64,000 bases of DNA, taken from NCBI GenBank assembly GCA_021292165.1, contig CM037878.1, positions 240,341,546 to 240,405,545 on the forward strand. Reading direction: 5' to 3'. Origin of the DNA: Shinisaurus crocodilurus. Lineage: Eukaryota; Chordata; Lepidosauria; Squamata; Shinisauridae. Under the pieces are notes generated by a model. That model made no database searches. It had not been told where the DNA came from and saw nothing but the letters and a program-made list of their open reading frames with translations. Position numbers and translations under genes: made by a program. Shown one piece after another: positions 23,443 to 35,287 of this stretch. How positions within the stretch are numbered: position 1 is the first letter of the stretch; every line of letters begins with the position of its first letter.

Positions 23443-24401
23443 ACCAGCCCAGGTCCTGAGGTCTTCTTCACCTGCCTCCCTCCCTCCCTCCCTCTGTCTC
23501 CTGTACCCCACCCCCAGGAATGAACAAGAAAAAACAATAAAGCAGTCGTTCTAATCTTCCAATCAACGAAATAAAAATGTAAAAACAGCAAGGGCTGTTT
23601 AGCATCAAGGGCTAAAAACAGACTCCTCATAAAAGCCATGTGGAAAACAAATGTCTCTCCCCCACCCACCCCACCAGTGAAGGTGCATAATACCCAAGGC
23701 TGGCCAAATTATTTTGGCACCTGAGACAGAAAATCCCACAAGTACCTCTCCCTGGAAGTAAAAATGCAATTTTAGTAAATTAAATAACTAAAATATTTGC
23801 TGCCCTTTCAGGAAACCCACTCAGGTGCCATGAGGCTTTCAGCCCATTCTCACAAGCACATGGCTATCTGCTGTACATTCTAATGTTCCATGCACAGAAC
23901 TCTGCATCACTTCCATGCAAGAGTTGCACACATGTTGTCAGCCCTCACACATTTATTTCCACATAAGGCACTAAGGCTGGAAATTAGCTCACACAACATG
24001 TATATCTGAAGTGGACATGAAAATGGTCCCTTACTTGGGCCTAGCTTAATAGCATTGGGCCCTTACTACTAAGTTGAGCCTGTCCTGGAAAATGTGTGGT
24101 AATGCATATGTTACTTATGATGGAAATTGTAATATTGCCTGCTTAAGAGGTGATGTAACCACTAGTTACAGTTGGAGGAAAGGGTTAATTGAACAAAGGG
24201 TTAAGTGCCCTGTCTATCAGCTAGAGGAATGATCTCTACAATTTCTTCATCAGCGCACCATTAGCAACATTAGAAGCTTGCTCTGAAAATTCACATGAAT
24301 GACACTTAATGTTATTATGAATATTTAACACACTTTCCAAAGAACAAAAAAACATTTCCCTATTTTGCATTTCTTTAATGTTTAAGCATTCAAATAGATT
24401 A

Positions 24402-24522
24402 TTAAGGGTACAATCGTATGCAAGTTTAGACAGAAGAAAGGCCTGCAACTCCCAGTAGGCTGTGGCCTGCCGGGAGTTGTAAGCCTTTTTTCTGTCTAAA
24501 CATGCATAGGATTGCACCTTAA
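24402..24522. mobile_element. Palindromic TTAA-type MITE (piggyBac-like), TTAA on both sides
   Basis: TTAA at 24402-24405 and 24519-24522 flank the inverted ends GGGTACAATCGTATGCA and TGCATAGGATTGCACC. The arms carry AGACAGAAGAAAGGCCTGCA and the core ACTCCCAGTAGGC. TTAA duplication is the hallmark of piggyBac. It is non-coding. Confidence 0.75.
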
Positions 24523-24944
24523 AACATTTTGAAGAGCCCATTAATTAATATGTATGGAATTATGTACATTTGCTATTATTTCAACTTTATGTTTATAGTT
24601 ATAAAGTTATATTTCAACTTTCCTTGCAGGAAAAAAGGCGGGGTATAAATATAATATATATATATATATGTTTTAAGAGAAAGTGGCAAGAACATGGTAG
24701 AAGTCATATATGTATGAACCAAGCAAGGAGATCCAATTGTTTCTTGATGACCATTTTTTGCACATGACCCGGCTAATTACAAAGCTAAATCCCAAAGGTC
24801 CATCTAATCCAGACTCCAGAATTCTTTATAACAGTGGCTCACAAGTAAAGCAGGATATGATGGATAGTGCCATCTCCTCTTGTTTGTCTCCAGCATCTGG
24901 TAGTCACAACTAGACTACAGTACTTCTGAATAAGCAATATGGAA

Positions 24945-25108
24945 GCTGTTTAGCTCTGTGGCAAAGTGCTTGCTGTGCATACAGAAGGCCCCAGTTCGAT
25001 TCCTGGCATTGCCAGTTAAATTGTCATATAGTAGGTGGTGGGAAAGATCTCTGTTGGAGAGCTGCTGCCAGCCAGAGTAGACAATATTGGTTTAGATAGA
25101 CTAAATTA
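24945..25108 (+). mobile_element. tRNA-derived SINE
   Basis: An A-box-like TAGCTCTGTGGC and a B-box-like AGTTCGATTCC sit at tRNA spacing. They are followed by a body (GAGAGCTGCTGCCAGCCAGA) shared with the SINE at 60178-60345. This is not a functional tRNA gene: the acceptor stem does not close. Confidence 0.65.
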
Positions 25109-25212
25109 CTGGGTTCAGACAACACGATAACCCACACATGGGTTGAGTGTTGGTTGTTGTTGAAACATGGGTTGTTGTTGAAACATGGGTTATCCTATTG
25201 TCTGAACCCATC
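25109..25212. mobile_element. MITE of the GGGTTCAGACAACAC family
   Basis: Ends CTGGGTTCAGACAACACGAT and TCCTATTGTCTGAACCCA are inverted. The interior has two GTTGTTGAAACATGGGTT units in tandem. It is non-coding. Confidence 0.65.
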
Positions 25213-25820
25213 TGTCAGGAGCAGCTCAGCTGGGAAGCACTGCAGCTCCATCTGGTGGCTGCTGTTCAGAAAGCAGCCCGGCCTACACTGCTCTACTTGC
25301 AGGGTTCAATCCCAGACCTCCAGGTGCTCCCAGGCTCACTAATGCAAACCAGCTGGGAGCTGCAGGAAGCCTGGCATAAGGGCTTCCTCTTCCCTCAAGC
25401 CTTCACTACAGCAACATGAGATTGTGATATCTGCAGTCAGTTCCTGACTTTGGTGACTAAGTCTGACCTTTGCCTTGCCTGTGTTTGACCTGGATCTGCT
25501 CCTGACCTTTGCCTCTGGCCCCACCTTGCCTGGTATGTGCCTGACCTTTGCTATTTCTTGGACTTTGCTCATGCCTTTGGCCTTGCTCTGCTGTATTTGA
25601 CCATTGCCTGCTCCGGGCTCTGCTTTGTCTCTGGCCTGCATCTGCCTCTATCACCCCTGGCCCTGGCATTCCAGCCTAGGACCATTGCTGCTCATGCCCT
25701 GGAGTAGACACCATCTGAGATAACAAACCATGGTGAACAACCTACAGTTCATATCCCAACAACCAACCATGGGTTCTCCCCATGGGCTGTTTGTGGTTAA
25801 GCCATGGCTTGTTAGTGCAG

Positions 25821-25905
25821 CTGGGTTCAGACAGCACAATAATCCATGTTGAATTGTGGGTTGAGTCAAGCCTTGAGTGTGGGTTATCATGTTGTCTGAA
25901 CCCAG
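25821..25905. mobile_element. MITE of the GGGTTCAGACAACAC family
   Basis: Ends CTGGGTTCAGACAGCACAAT and ATGTTGTCTGAACCCAG are inverted. The interior GTCAAGCCTTGAGTGTGGGT is used below to recognise the split copy around the DIRS element. Confidence 0.65.
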
Positions 25906-26700
25906 TTGTAGTCTAACCTGGTATATGGCAGCATGCTATATCTCTCCATACTAGCCACAATTAAAATCCCAATTCTTAAGCCTTTCATTATAGAGAAAAT
26001 GTTCCAAGTCCTGTACTGATCATTTTAGATAGCCCTCTCTGTACCTTCTCCAACTCACTGGTATCTTTTTAGAACTGGTTTAACTCAAACTGCATGCATA
26101 CAGTCTTCTACAAGTGTAGATTTATACAGTATAATGATATTATTTTGAATCCCTAATGCTCTTTTTGCCTTTCATTGGTGTGATACATTGAGCTAACAAT
26201 TTCAGTGATCCAGAATAATTTCCTTGAGTGCTTACAGCCCATTTAGTCCAAGTTGCTATATATGTTGTTATGATGGTATTATTATTATTTTCCAGAATGC
26301 ATCAGTATGCACTCACTTATGTTTAATCTCATTTGCTGTTCTGTTGGTAGCCATCCAATATGCAGAGAGCCTTTTTGAGCTCTTCTCTATCTGTTTGGGA
26401 TGTAATCATAGTGAATACTTTGGTGACATTTGTAAACATGGCTACTTCACTATTCATTCCAAATGCAGATAATTTATGAATCAGTTTGCTGTTTACTTAT
26501 CCCCATTGTGAAAGCTGCCTGTTTATTCCTACCGTCTGCTCCCTGTTCTCTCACAAATTACCGTACTAGTTCATATAATATAAAGACCTGTATGCTTCTG
26601 GATACCCACAAACAATTCTAAAATGTTAGTGAGGCAAAACTTCCCTTTGGAGAAATCACATTGATTCTTCCTTAGCAAGGCTTATTCTTGCATATAAGAA

Positions 26701-27062
26701 TAAGAGCCAGTGTGGCGTAGTGGTGAGAGTGTTGGACTGGGACTCAGGAGATCCGGGTTCTAACCTACCTCACAGGGTTGTTGTGAGGATAAAATGGAGA
26801 GGAGGAGGACTATGTAAGCCGCCTTGGGTTCCTTGCAGGAAAAAAGGTGGGGTATAAATATAATAAATAAATAAATAAATAGTCCTGCTCGGCCATGAAA
26901 CTCACTGGGTGACTTTGGGCCAGTCACTGCCTCTCAGCCTAACCTACCTTACAGGGTTGTTCTGAGGATAAAATGGAGAGGAGAAGGCGGATTATGTAAG
27001 CCGCCTTGAGTTCCTTGCAGGAAAAAAGGTGGGGTATAAATGTAATAAATAAAATAAATATG
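26701..27062 (+). mobile_element. Two nested Sauria-type SINEs
   Basis: A tRNA-derived head (GTGTGGCGTAGTGGTGAGAG, then the B-box GGGTTCTA) is interrupted at about 26762 by a 5'-truncated SINE (ACCTACCTCACAGGG to the AATAAATAAATAAATA tail, ending about 26881). The host SINE then resumes at GTCCTGCTCGGCCATGAAAC and runs to its own tail, TGTAATAAATAAAATAAATA. Both share GGATAAAATGGAGAGGA and CTTGCAGGAAAAAAGGTGGG. Confidence 0.85.
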
Positions 27063-27197
27063 TTTTAATAATACTTCCTGCCAACTGACCTGGGGCAGAG
27101 GTTAGGCTGACTGGTATATGATTTTCTGGAACTCTCCTGAGAATCTGAAATTTTCCAGGCTGACCAATCCTATGGCCCTGCTTCATCAGTTGATGTA

Positions 27198-27282
27198 CAT
27201 CAGCCATCCCCAAGCTAGTGCCCTCCAGATGTGTTGGACTGCAACTCCCATCATTCCCAGCCAGCATAGCCAATAGTCTACA
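27198..27282. mobile_element. Half copy of a palindromic hAT MITE
   Basis: CAGCCATCCCCAAGCTAGTG, CCCTCCAGATGTGTTGGACT and GCAACTCCCATCATTCCCAG match the left half of 17195-17357. The right arm is missing, replaced by LINE-like sequence. Confidence 0.55.
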
Positions 27283-27416
27283 CTAGTCTACATATTTTTC
27301 TGGAGGAGAAGGCTATCACTGGCTACTAGTCCTGATAGCTATATGCTACTTCCAGTATCAGAGGCAGGATGCCTATATACACTAGTTGCTAGGGAACATG
27401 TAGTAGTGATCATATC
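27283..27416 (+). mobile_element. LINE 3'-end fragment (CR1/L3-like)
   Basis: GGCTACTAGTCCTGATAGCT, ATATGCTACTTCCAGTATCA and GAGGCAGGATGCCTATATAC match 46863-47082, which continues into a typical CR1-like 3' UTR. Confidence 0.5.
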
Positions 27417-28140
27417 CAACTGGGTAACTTGAGGATATGGTTGTGCTATAATTTTCAGAAATGGGAGAGGGGGAATGTAGCCTTTTGAGCACAAGACCAA
27501 AGCTTAACAATAAAAAGAGTACGGTAAGCTCCAGCTTGGAAGAATCCTTATAATATTAGAAGGAAATAGCACTAATACATTCACTGGGTTAATGCAAACA
27601 AGCCATTAGCTTGTGCCCTAGGATAGTTGCTCTTTTATTGTGGGGGGGACGGGGATGGACACATCCTTGCCTTCACAGTTATTGAATTGCCTCTGCCCCA
27701 ATGATTTCTGAGTAGTAAAAGAAACTCAGTGTGTCCCCCCTTGCTGCCCCCTCCCCTTGTTGATATTACTGCCACAAAAGGGAAAGACAGAAGTAATACT
27801 GTAATTATGATCTAAACCAGGGTGTGTGTTTTTAATTGTGAAATTTGTGAATATAATTTGAGCATCTGTCGCTGCCAGTTCTGAAGGCCACAGCCCATGG
27901 GCGACCTGTTCTAATCTAATCTTAGAACTGCATGCTAGCTGCCTCCTGGGGACTGAAGGACAAACCACTTTCTCACACAGAGAACAATACTAGTGGAAAT
28001 AGAAGTTCTAAAGGAAACATAAGGTTCCCAACCCTTGCAAGAGAGAATTGGTGGGTAGGGTTTTTTTTTTAACCCTTCCACTGCCTGCCAAGAGTGGTGC
28101 TGTAAAGGCAAGATTTTCGGCCGAAGTCTGGCCCCCCACT

Positions 28141-28480
28141 TAGGGTGACCACTTACACATTGCCAAAAAAGAGGAATTCCATCACAAAAAAGAGGACACC
28201 AATTTGCATGTGCAAATGTATATGCCATATGTGCACATTTAGAATGAATAACTATAAGTTAAATGGAAATATAATGCATCTCACCATATTTACTTGTGTG
28301 CCTGTTCAGTTTGCTGGCCAGGTGCTAACTGTTGATGGGCAACTTCAAGGCCAGAGATGCTCTGTCTCCTTATGATTATCTTTAAACCAGGCTTGGACTG
28401 GACAGCCCATCAAACAGAGGACACCTTCAAATAGAGGACTGTCCTCTGCCATCTCTCCAAAATACAGGGCTGTCCTCTGT
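28141..28480. repeat. Unclassified interspersed element with GAGGAC words
   Basis: It begins TAGGGTGACCACTTACACAT, followed by AAAAGAGGAATTCC and AAAAAGAGGACACC. It ends with repeated GAGGACA/GAGGACTGTCCTCTG words. The arrangement suggests a non-autonomous DNA transposon, but termini were not resolved. Confidence 0.3.
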
Positions 28481-28481
28481 A

Positions 28482-28727
28482 AATTTATTTTATTTATTAT
28501 ATTTATACCCCGCCTTCCCCGCCCCCCCGCAAGGAACCCAAGGCGGCTTACATAATCCTCCTCCTCCTCTCCATTTTATCCTCACAACAACCCTGTGAGG
28601 TAGGTTAGGCTGAGAGTCAGTGACTGGCCCAAAGTCACCCAGTGAGCTTCAGGGCCGAGCGGGGACTAGAGCCCGGATCTCCGGAGTCCCAGTCCAACAC
28701 TCTCACCTGGCCACCGTGGCACACAGA
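28482..28727 (-). mobile_element. Sauria-type SINE
   Basis: Read on the minus strand: a tRNA head with CACGGTGGCCAGGTGAGAGT and CCGGGCTCTAGTCCCCGCTC (B box), then GTGACTTTGGGCCAGTCACT, CCTCACAGGGTTGTTGTGAG, AAGCCGCCTTGGGTTCCTTG, and an AT-rich tail. It is close to full length. Confidence 0.85.
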
Positions 28728-29228
28728 AGGAGCAGGAGGCCCCCTAAATACACCACAGCGTTACCACACTTTGAAGTAAATGAAGTAATACATTTTGCAG
28801 TCTAAAGAAGTGGGCCCACATAATACCATTAAGTCCAGGGTCTAACATTATCTAACTGCACCACTGCCTGCCAATTCTCCCCTGCAAACAACTCCCCTCC
28901 AGGCAATTTTAAATAGTGATTGGATCACAGGAGGTACAGAGTGAGTCTGACCCCCTTATGTTTTATGCTGGCCCACTTAACTACTGGAGGCCCTAATATG
29001 GTTAAAATTAGGGGTTGTCAGGGATGGGGCTTGGGGATTTTATTAAGAACCCATACACTAAGAACTCCCCCCCCCCCCATACTCTTGAGCACTGGTGTGA
29101 AGAAATGCCATGTATATAACTTGTTCTGTAAATACTCCCGTGTGGCCTCCAAGAGGATATAATGTATCTATGTATGCCTGAGACCAAGTGTTGTTACTGT
29201 TTTGAAGGCCTGTTTTAGTAGTAGCTGC

Positions 29229-29895
29229 CAGGGATGGGGACTCGGACTCCAGGACTCGACTCGTGAGTCGGACTGAGTCCCCACTCTGACTCGAGTCCCA
29301 ATATTTTTCGTGGGACTCGGGACTCGAGACCAAGGACTCGTCAACATCCCTGCTTGATGCCACCTGCAGGTGCTGTCTGGACCTAGTTGCAGTAACAATC
29401 CAAGTTTATTTTTTAAAATCATTTTCCTAATGCAACCTTTCAGACATTTTGGGTTTGGCTGCCTCTGCCTGCCTGTTTGGGGTTCCCTGCCTCCTCTGCC
29501 TACCTGGTCTCTTCTTAACCAGTTCCACAGTTTGAATTGTCCAAGACAAACGCCCCTGCCTGCCTGCTTTGGGGTTCCCTGCCTCCCCTGCCTGCCTGGT
29601 TATTTTGGGTTTGTCTGCCTGGTCTGTTCTTGTCAAAATCAGTGGCAGAGTTTTGAGATAAAAAGGCACACTTGTGCCTAGAATTTATTTAAGCCACACA
29701 TCTGAAGTAGCCTTATTTTGTTGGGGAAAACCCCCCATTGATTTTAATAGGGACTCGTGGAGTCAGCTTTAGGAGGGACTCGGGACTCGTGAGTCACCAT
29801 TTTGGACCAAGGACTTGGACTCGGACTCGAGACTCGGGTCCAAAGACTCGTGACTTGACTCGTGACTTGAGACCAAGGACTCCTCAACATCCCTG
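29229..29895. mobile_element. hAT non-autonomous element with GACTCG arrays and perfect 8-bp duplication
   Basis: The ends are CAGGGATGGGGACTCGGACT and ACTCCTCAACATCCCTG. The octamer GTAGCTGC flanks both sides (29221-29228 and 29896-29903). Dense GGACTCG/CGAGTCC words fill the outer 120-150 bp of each end, while the 350-bp middle lacks them. Clustered subterminal repeats are typical binding sites for hAT transposases. There is no transposase ORF. Confidence 0.88.
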
Positions 29896-30441
29896 GTAGC
29901 TGCTTGGTGACATTCTGAAGGGGGGGAGACGCGAGAGACTATCACTTTGAATATTTATAGATGGGGCCTGGATCAGGTAAAATCAATTTTGATTGGCTGT
30001 GGATTCTAGCTAGGTGGAAAAGAGAGGTTGGGAAATGACAGTTGGCAGTTAAGGGATTGACAGGGATGGAAAGAAAGGCTGTTAGTAGAGAGAGAGGGAG
30101 AAGGTCTGCTGGTTGGTGGTGTTTTAGAAGGACTAGGAGAAAGCTGAGGAGAAAGTGAATAGCTAAGGCCTGAACATTAAGCAATTTCTTCTCTGTGGGA
30201 ATATCAGCAATAGGGAGCAGGTGGCTGTTATGTGTCTGGTGTTGGTGCCCATCACATGCTTAAGCCTCTTATACCAAGCTACTAGGAGGTTTTTAGGTAT
30301 TCTAAGAGAACTGGTAGCAGCAGGAAAGGGTTAGCTTGTGGAACTCTGCGTTATATATCTGGTTTTAGTGGTGGGATAGGAAACCCCCCATAACTCACTT
30401 TAAATCATTTCTGTGAAGAAAAGAGCCTCTGAGGGTTCCTG

Positions 30442-30460
30442 CACACACACACACACACAC
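30442..30460. repeat. (CA)n microsatellite
   Basis: A short pure CA run, about 9 units. Confidence 0.8.
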
Positions 30461-32136
30461 GCCTCCTCATGTGTAAACCAAGTAAAGCCGGTTGGGGGCT
30501 GGGAGGAGGTGAAATGTGCATAAAGTATCGGGTGGGGCATGGCGCCTGAAAGTCCTGAAAAGTCTACAGTGACCCGGCTTTCAAATGCAAAATTCATGAG
30601 TTCCCCTCCCCTGCCTGGCCAGGTGAAGTTCATCCTGATTGGCTAGAAGCCGGGAAGCTACAGGAAGGAGGGGGGGGGGGAAAGAGCTATATTCCAAAGT
30701 GTGGGTTTTGGTCTTTGTCTTTGGGTCGTCACGTGGTTGCTGCCGGCTGTGGAGCAATGGCGGCAAGCCAAGCAGAGGCCCAAGCCTTCGGGTGGCCCCA
30801 GGTAGCTCCTGGTGAAATTAGCTGAATGAGGGCTTTGGCAAGGCAAGCCTTGTGGAGGGCTACCCATCTCGGACCTTTGGGTAGGTGAAGTAGTCCCCCC
30901 GGGCGGCAAGGCTGTGCTGGATCCAACCCTGAAGAGAACTGACCCCCAGGTAACAGAGTGTGTGCCTGGGAGATATAAGGAATCAGTTTTGTTATTTTTG
31001 TAGCTCTATTACTGTGTACCAAAGCGTCTCTCTCTATTTTGTGTCCTTCCCTCATTTCCCACCTTTTGTGTAATATGCTACCTGAAATAAACCTTCTTTT
31101 GGTTTTTTACCCCACATGGTGTTTGTGGATTGCTCTGTGGTTCCAGCAACTAAATCCAGGTTACAGTCATAAAGGCAAGTCCCTGAACAGAGATTCAAGT
31201 AGGATTGCTTGGCAGTCTGGTACCTTGAGATCTCTGGGGGTCTTGGGTCCTTTGGGTAGGAAAGGGTGGGTTGTGGCGGGTCAGCCAGCCCCCCCTTCCT
31301 CCACAATTTCCCTCCTAACCTGAAGTGAGCCCTGCTGAAGAAAAATGATGCACGGTGGGTGGCATTTGCGAGAGAGCATTGTCAGGCAGAGTCAGGGGGT
31401 TTGTAGGAAAGGGCAGAGAACCTAACCCATCTCTTGCAAGTGTTCCTTGCTCCTTCCTTCCCTTTATTTATTCGAATACTTCCAACTCCCCTTTTGGTTG
31501 AGTAGACACCCCGCCCCTCCAGGTGGCTAGCAATATGCAAACAAAACAATAAAATAGCCTTGGAAATGAATACACCACCAAACCAAGAACAAAAACAAAA
31601 AAACTAGTAGGCCCATAATGTCCAACACTTCAAAAAGTCAAAATAATTAGGTTTAATTAAGCTGTAAGACTTGCTGGAAGAGCCAAATCATTGCTGCATG
31701 CTGGAAAGAGAGCTGAAACCAAGCTCAGCACACACAGGATTGGGACCACCTATTCCCTTTCCACACTGACAGCAAGACATGCCTATTTCTTAATGAGGTT
31801 ATAGTCACAGGATACGTATGGATCAGAATTGTTACACCTTTTATGCTTTCACATCAATCTTCAGCTGCATGCACATAACATATCGTACAAGATTTTTTCT
31901 GTACAATTATTATTTCCTAAAATATTCAAATCCAACTAGCCATTTGGAAGCTATCAATGTCATCCTGTTTTACAAGGGGAGGGGCAGTTTGTTCTTCAAC
32001 AAGGTAACTGACACGCATCAGCAAGCACACCGCTGTATACTCTCTACAGTATTGCTTTATAATGTTTTTACTCTCAAAACTGCCTTTGTTTCCCATATTT
32101 CACATGCAAACATTTTGTTTCTGGTCTTTTTTTCAG

Positions 32137-32247
32137 AACAAACCATCAGAGACCAAAATGGTGGTAGAGAAGTCCACAACCACAACACCATCTGTGGCAC
32201 AGCTAGCAGGAAAATTCCAAGATCAACCAGCTCTTTCTGGAAAGGAG
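32137..32247 (+). CDS. RCSD1: RCSD1 (CapZIP) exon 2, N-terminal segment
   Basis: CapZIP binds the F-actin capping protein CapZ; stress kinases (MAPKAPK2, p38 gamma/delta) phosphorylate it. This exon has a polypyrimidine tract and TTTCAG before 32137, and a GAG|GTTAGG donor at 32248. It encodes 37 whole codons, starting NKPSETKM. The stretch TPSVAQLAGKFQDQ is the conserved N-terminal segment of CapZIP (SPSVAQLAGRF in mammals). An internal ATG at 32158 exists, but upstream residues also align with the mammalian protein, so translation very likely starts in an earlier exon. Both borders are phase 0. Confidence 0.88.
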
Positions 32248-33065
32248 GTTAGGTACAATTCAACCACAAAGTAGTTTATATTCATCTAAAATACACTTTC
32301 ATGAGCCAAAATGTAAATCATGTTGAATGCATGCATGCTCATGATGTACTGATCACACAAAGGCATTTATTATCTGTTTTGCATTTCTATTCTAGAGTTG
32401 TTATTGGATAAAATTGATGGTCCTCAACTAGATCTTTTGTGCCAAATTCTATTGACACCAAAGAGCCTGCACAATATTAATGAAATCTTTAATGCTAGTC
32501 AACAAAAGTGTGGGTGTGGATGTGCAGCGAATGCCTTAGCTAGAACTGCCTTTTCATACTCTCCCTGCATACTTGGGAATTTTGCTTTCTTTATTATTGT
32601 TGCACATACACACACACCATTTCTCCAAGTGGTGAGATTGCAGGAATTCCAGTTCTTACCCTGGGTTTAGTTTCCTTTAAATGAGGTGGCTGGAGGCTTT
32701 AGCTGTTTTGTAATATTTGCATTCATTTAAAAACATACAGGTTAAGCATAGAGATAGGAAAGCTCAGGAAAAAAAACACTGCAAAATTGCAGGAAAAAAT
32801 GTCCCCCCCCCCCAGGGGGGTTTTCAGAGAAAAAAACCCAACGGGTTTTTTTTGTGTTTTTTTCTGGTTTTTTTCCAGGCCTTCACATCTCTGGTTGAGC
32901 ATAAGTGGAGGTCTCAGAATTTAAATGCATTCCAAGTGATATTGCTCCCCCACAAAAGTTATGGGTGGTGGCAGCTGCCCAGCTAGATCACAAGAAACCC
33001 GGGCTCTGGCCTGATCTGGCTGACTCAGCTGCAACTATCAAGCTGCAATCTTTGTCTACACAAAG

Positions 33066-33205
33066 TAGCCCCTCCCAAACTGGTTCCCTCCAGATGTTTT
33101 GAACTACAAATCCTGTCACCCCTGACCAGTAGCCATGGTGGCTAGGGCTGATAGGAGTTGTGGTCCAAACATCTGGAGAGCTCCAGTTTGGGGAAGGCTA
33201 ACACA
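33066..33205. mobile_element. Palindromic hAT-type MITE
   Basis: AGTAGCCCCTCCCAAACTGG and CCAGTTTGGGGAAGGCTA are inverted, as are CCTCCAGATGTTTTGAACTA and its complement. It belongs to the subgroup of 17195-17357. Confidence 0.6.
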
Positions 33206-34301
33206 GACTGGATTAGCACATTCCACATCTGGGAGCAGGGGGAGGGAATGATAAGCCTTGAATCCCAAATGGCTCTCTGCTTCCAGAAGAGTCCAGGTAT
33301 TGTCAGCAATCTCCATAACAAAGAAACAGTACTTGCACACTGCCAGCACCATTGAGTAGGCCTCCAGCAGTCCTATTGGTTTGACCAGTTTGGCATACCC
33401 CACTCTTACAATCAAGAAGAATCACTGAGTTGAGAGAACCATTCAGTCCTACCCCAATCTTATCACACTATTTTGATAGGTGGGGAGCACTTTTCCTCTC
33501 CTATGCTGGAGGGCACATGCGGGGGGGGGGGGGGGGAGTGTTAAAGGGTGCATGTGCACACAGCAGCACAGCTCTCTTCCAATGAGTGTGAATGAGATGC
33601 TGCACGATTTTTACCAGATCAGGGCTTCTAGGAGTACAGAGCAAAAGTTAAAATGCAGTCTGGGCATGCTTTGTCTGAAGGAATAAGGACCCTCAGGGTG
33701 TTGAATAATCAGGAACCCCTGTTGTAGATGTCCTTAATATGTTCTGAATTTATATTGTTTCCTTAAAAGGCACACTGACGGGTAGACAAATTGTATTAGA
33801 ACCAGACTGTTTTCATTAGCTGCTCAGTGGCATTTTTGTTAATTTCATGTGTCTGATGGAGTTAGTTGTTCCCTAGAAATTGCACTGCAGCCTTAGTAAA
33901 GAAGGAATGGTACTTTCACAAGTGATGCTAAAAATACCTTTCAGTCATATTTGAAGCAATATGGCAGTTTAGGCAATACAGTAAGTGCAAACAGCCACTT
34001 TTAAATTAAAAGTATGATTTGATCAATGTAACTCTGTCATTCAGTTTACAGATGCAAGAAATGCAAATCCCATTTTTATAATCACTTGTGAAATTGCCCC
34101 TGTGCCCATTGTGCCTTATTGCTACTACAGACTAGCACAACTAGTCTTCTAGAACGTGTTAACATAACTTTACATGTCTCATGAACAACATTTGATTTTA
34201 ATGAATGGACCTGGCTTTGCATGGGTCGGAATAACCCTGAAGCCTTCAAGCAAACTTATATAACTTCAGGGATGGACACATTGTGCCCACTTCATCTGAG
34301 T

Positions 34302-35287
34302 CATCATCATCAGGCGATCACTCGTGACCGAGTAAGATTGTCTTCCGGGATAAAAGGAGGAAATTCTAAAGAAGATTGTGTAGACTCTAGCGATGGGTCC
34401 GTAAGTGACTGTGGAGGCCAATTCTAGATCCACACAGCTTCCCACAGTGAGGACACAGGTTACCAGATAGAAGATGGTCCTGTAAAGGATTCATTTGACG
34501 TGCTTTTCGCTTAGCACGTTTCTCCCTTTCACCTTGCACTCGGGCTTCTTCAAAGTCCATGGAACCTTTGTGAAAGGCCAACCTCCATTTAGATCGTTCA
34601 TGGGCCAGAGCTTCCCAGTTTTCGATGTTTATATTGCATTTTTTTAGATTAGCCTTATGAACATCTTTAAACCTCTTATATTGACCACCGATATTCCGCT
34701 TTCCATCCTTGAGTTGGGAGTAAAGTAACTGCTTTGGGAGACGGCAGTCAGGCATTCGAACAACATGACCGGTCCACTGAAGTTGGCGTTGAAGGATCAT
34801 TTTTTCAATGCTAGTAGTCTTTGCTTCTTCCAGTACACTGACATTTGTTCGCCTATCTTCCCAAGTAATTTGCAGGATTTTCCGGAGGCAACGTTGATGA
34901 AACCTTTCAAGGAGGTGGAAGTGACGTTTATAGATAGTCCATGTTTCGCAGGCATACAATAAAGTTGGTAATACAATGGCTTCATAAACCAGTGTTTTGG
35001 TCTTCTTACAAATATCCCGATCCTCGAACACTCTATGTTTCATTCGAGAAAATGCGGCACTTGCGGAGCTCAGACGATGCTGGATTTCACTGTCGATGTT
35101 AGCTGTAACAGAAAGATAGCTGCCAAGATAGAGAAAATGATCGACATTTTCCAGTATTGTCCCGCCAAGCTGGATAGACGGTATCACCAAAGGATTGGCT
35201 TGCACTTGCTGATGAAGCACTTTGGTTTTTTTGATGTTAAGTGAGAGACCAAGTTTTTCGTATGCTTCTGCAAAAGCATTTAGGAAG
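34302..35287 (-). mobile_element. 5'-truncated LINE with zinc-finger C-terminus and target-site duplication
   Basis: The minus strand is open from the truncation point to the natural end of ORF2. It shows the thumb block EAYEKLGLSLNIKKTKV, the YLGSYLSVTANIDSEIQ and YACETWTI segments, and a C-terminal C2H2 finger (CPHCGKLCGSRIGLHSHL, second His further on). The reverse-transcriptase palm is missing. The 9-bp repeat CATCTGAGT at 34293-34301 and 35288-35296 flanks it, and its 3' end carries a short TGATGATGA-like tail. The long ORF upstream of 35287 is flanking sequence. It is nearly identical to 1-817, so recent. The clade is not assigned. Confidence 0.88.

Larger units (their letters stand above)
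29016..31305 (+). mobile_element. Possible solo LTR, interrupted by a hAT element
   Basis: The span starts TGTCAGGGATGGGG and could end CTTCCTCCACA, giving TGT...ACA borders. It holds an AATAAA signal at about 31086 followed by a GT-rich stretch (CATGGTGTTTGTGG), the layout of an LTR R/U5 region. No matching target duplication was found, no retroviral ORF is present, and the borders are uncertain. A non-LTR origin is possible. Confidence 0.25.
2573..32136 (+). other. RCSD1: Intron 1 of RCSD1 (if exon 1 is correct), filled with repeats
   Basis: No host exon is recognised in this span; its repeats are listed separately. Stretches where I see nothing identifiable are about 2573-3520, 3769-4539, 4676-5687, 7000-7750, 7880-8180, 9345-11950, 14470-15640, 19410-20715, 20931-22290, 22440-23254, 23443-24400, 25910-26700, 27420-28138 and 31306-32136. 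LINE 3'-end-like TTATTTATTT segments occur near 13850, 14345, 22950 and 31465. The GC-rich ORFs at 12.7-13.5 kb lie inside a transposon and are not genes. Confidence 0.45.

Noticed and set aside
24945..25020. tRNA gene, from A-box and B-box-like sequences
   Set aside because: The acceptor stem does not pair and the body continues as a SINE shared with 60178-60345.
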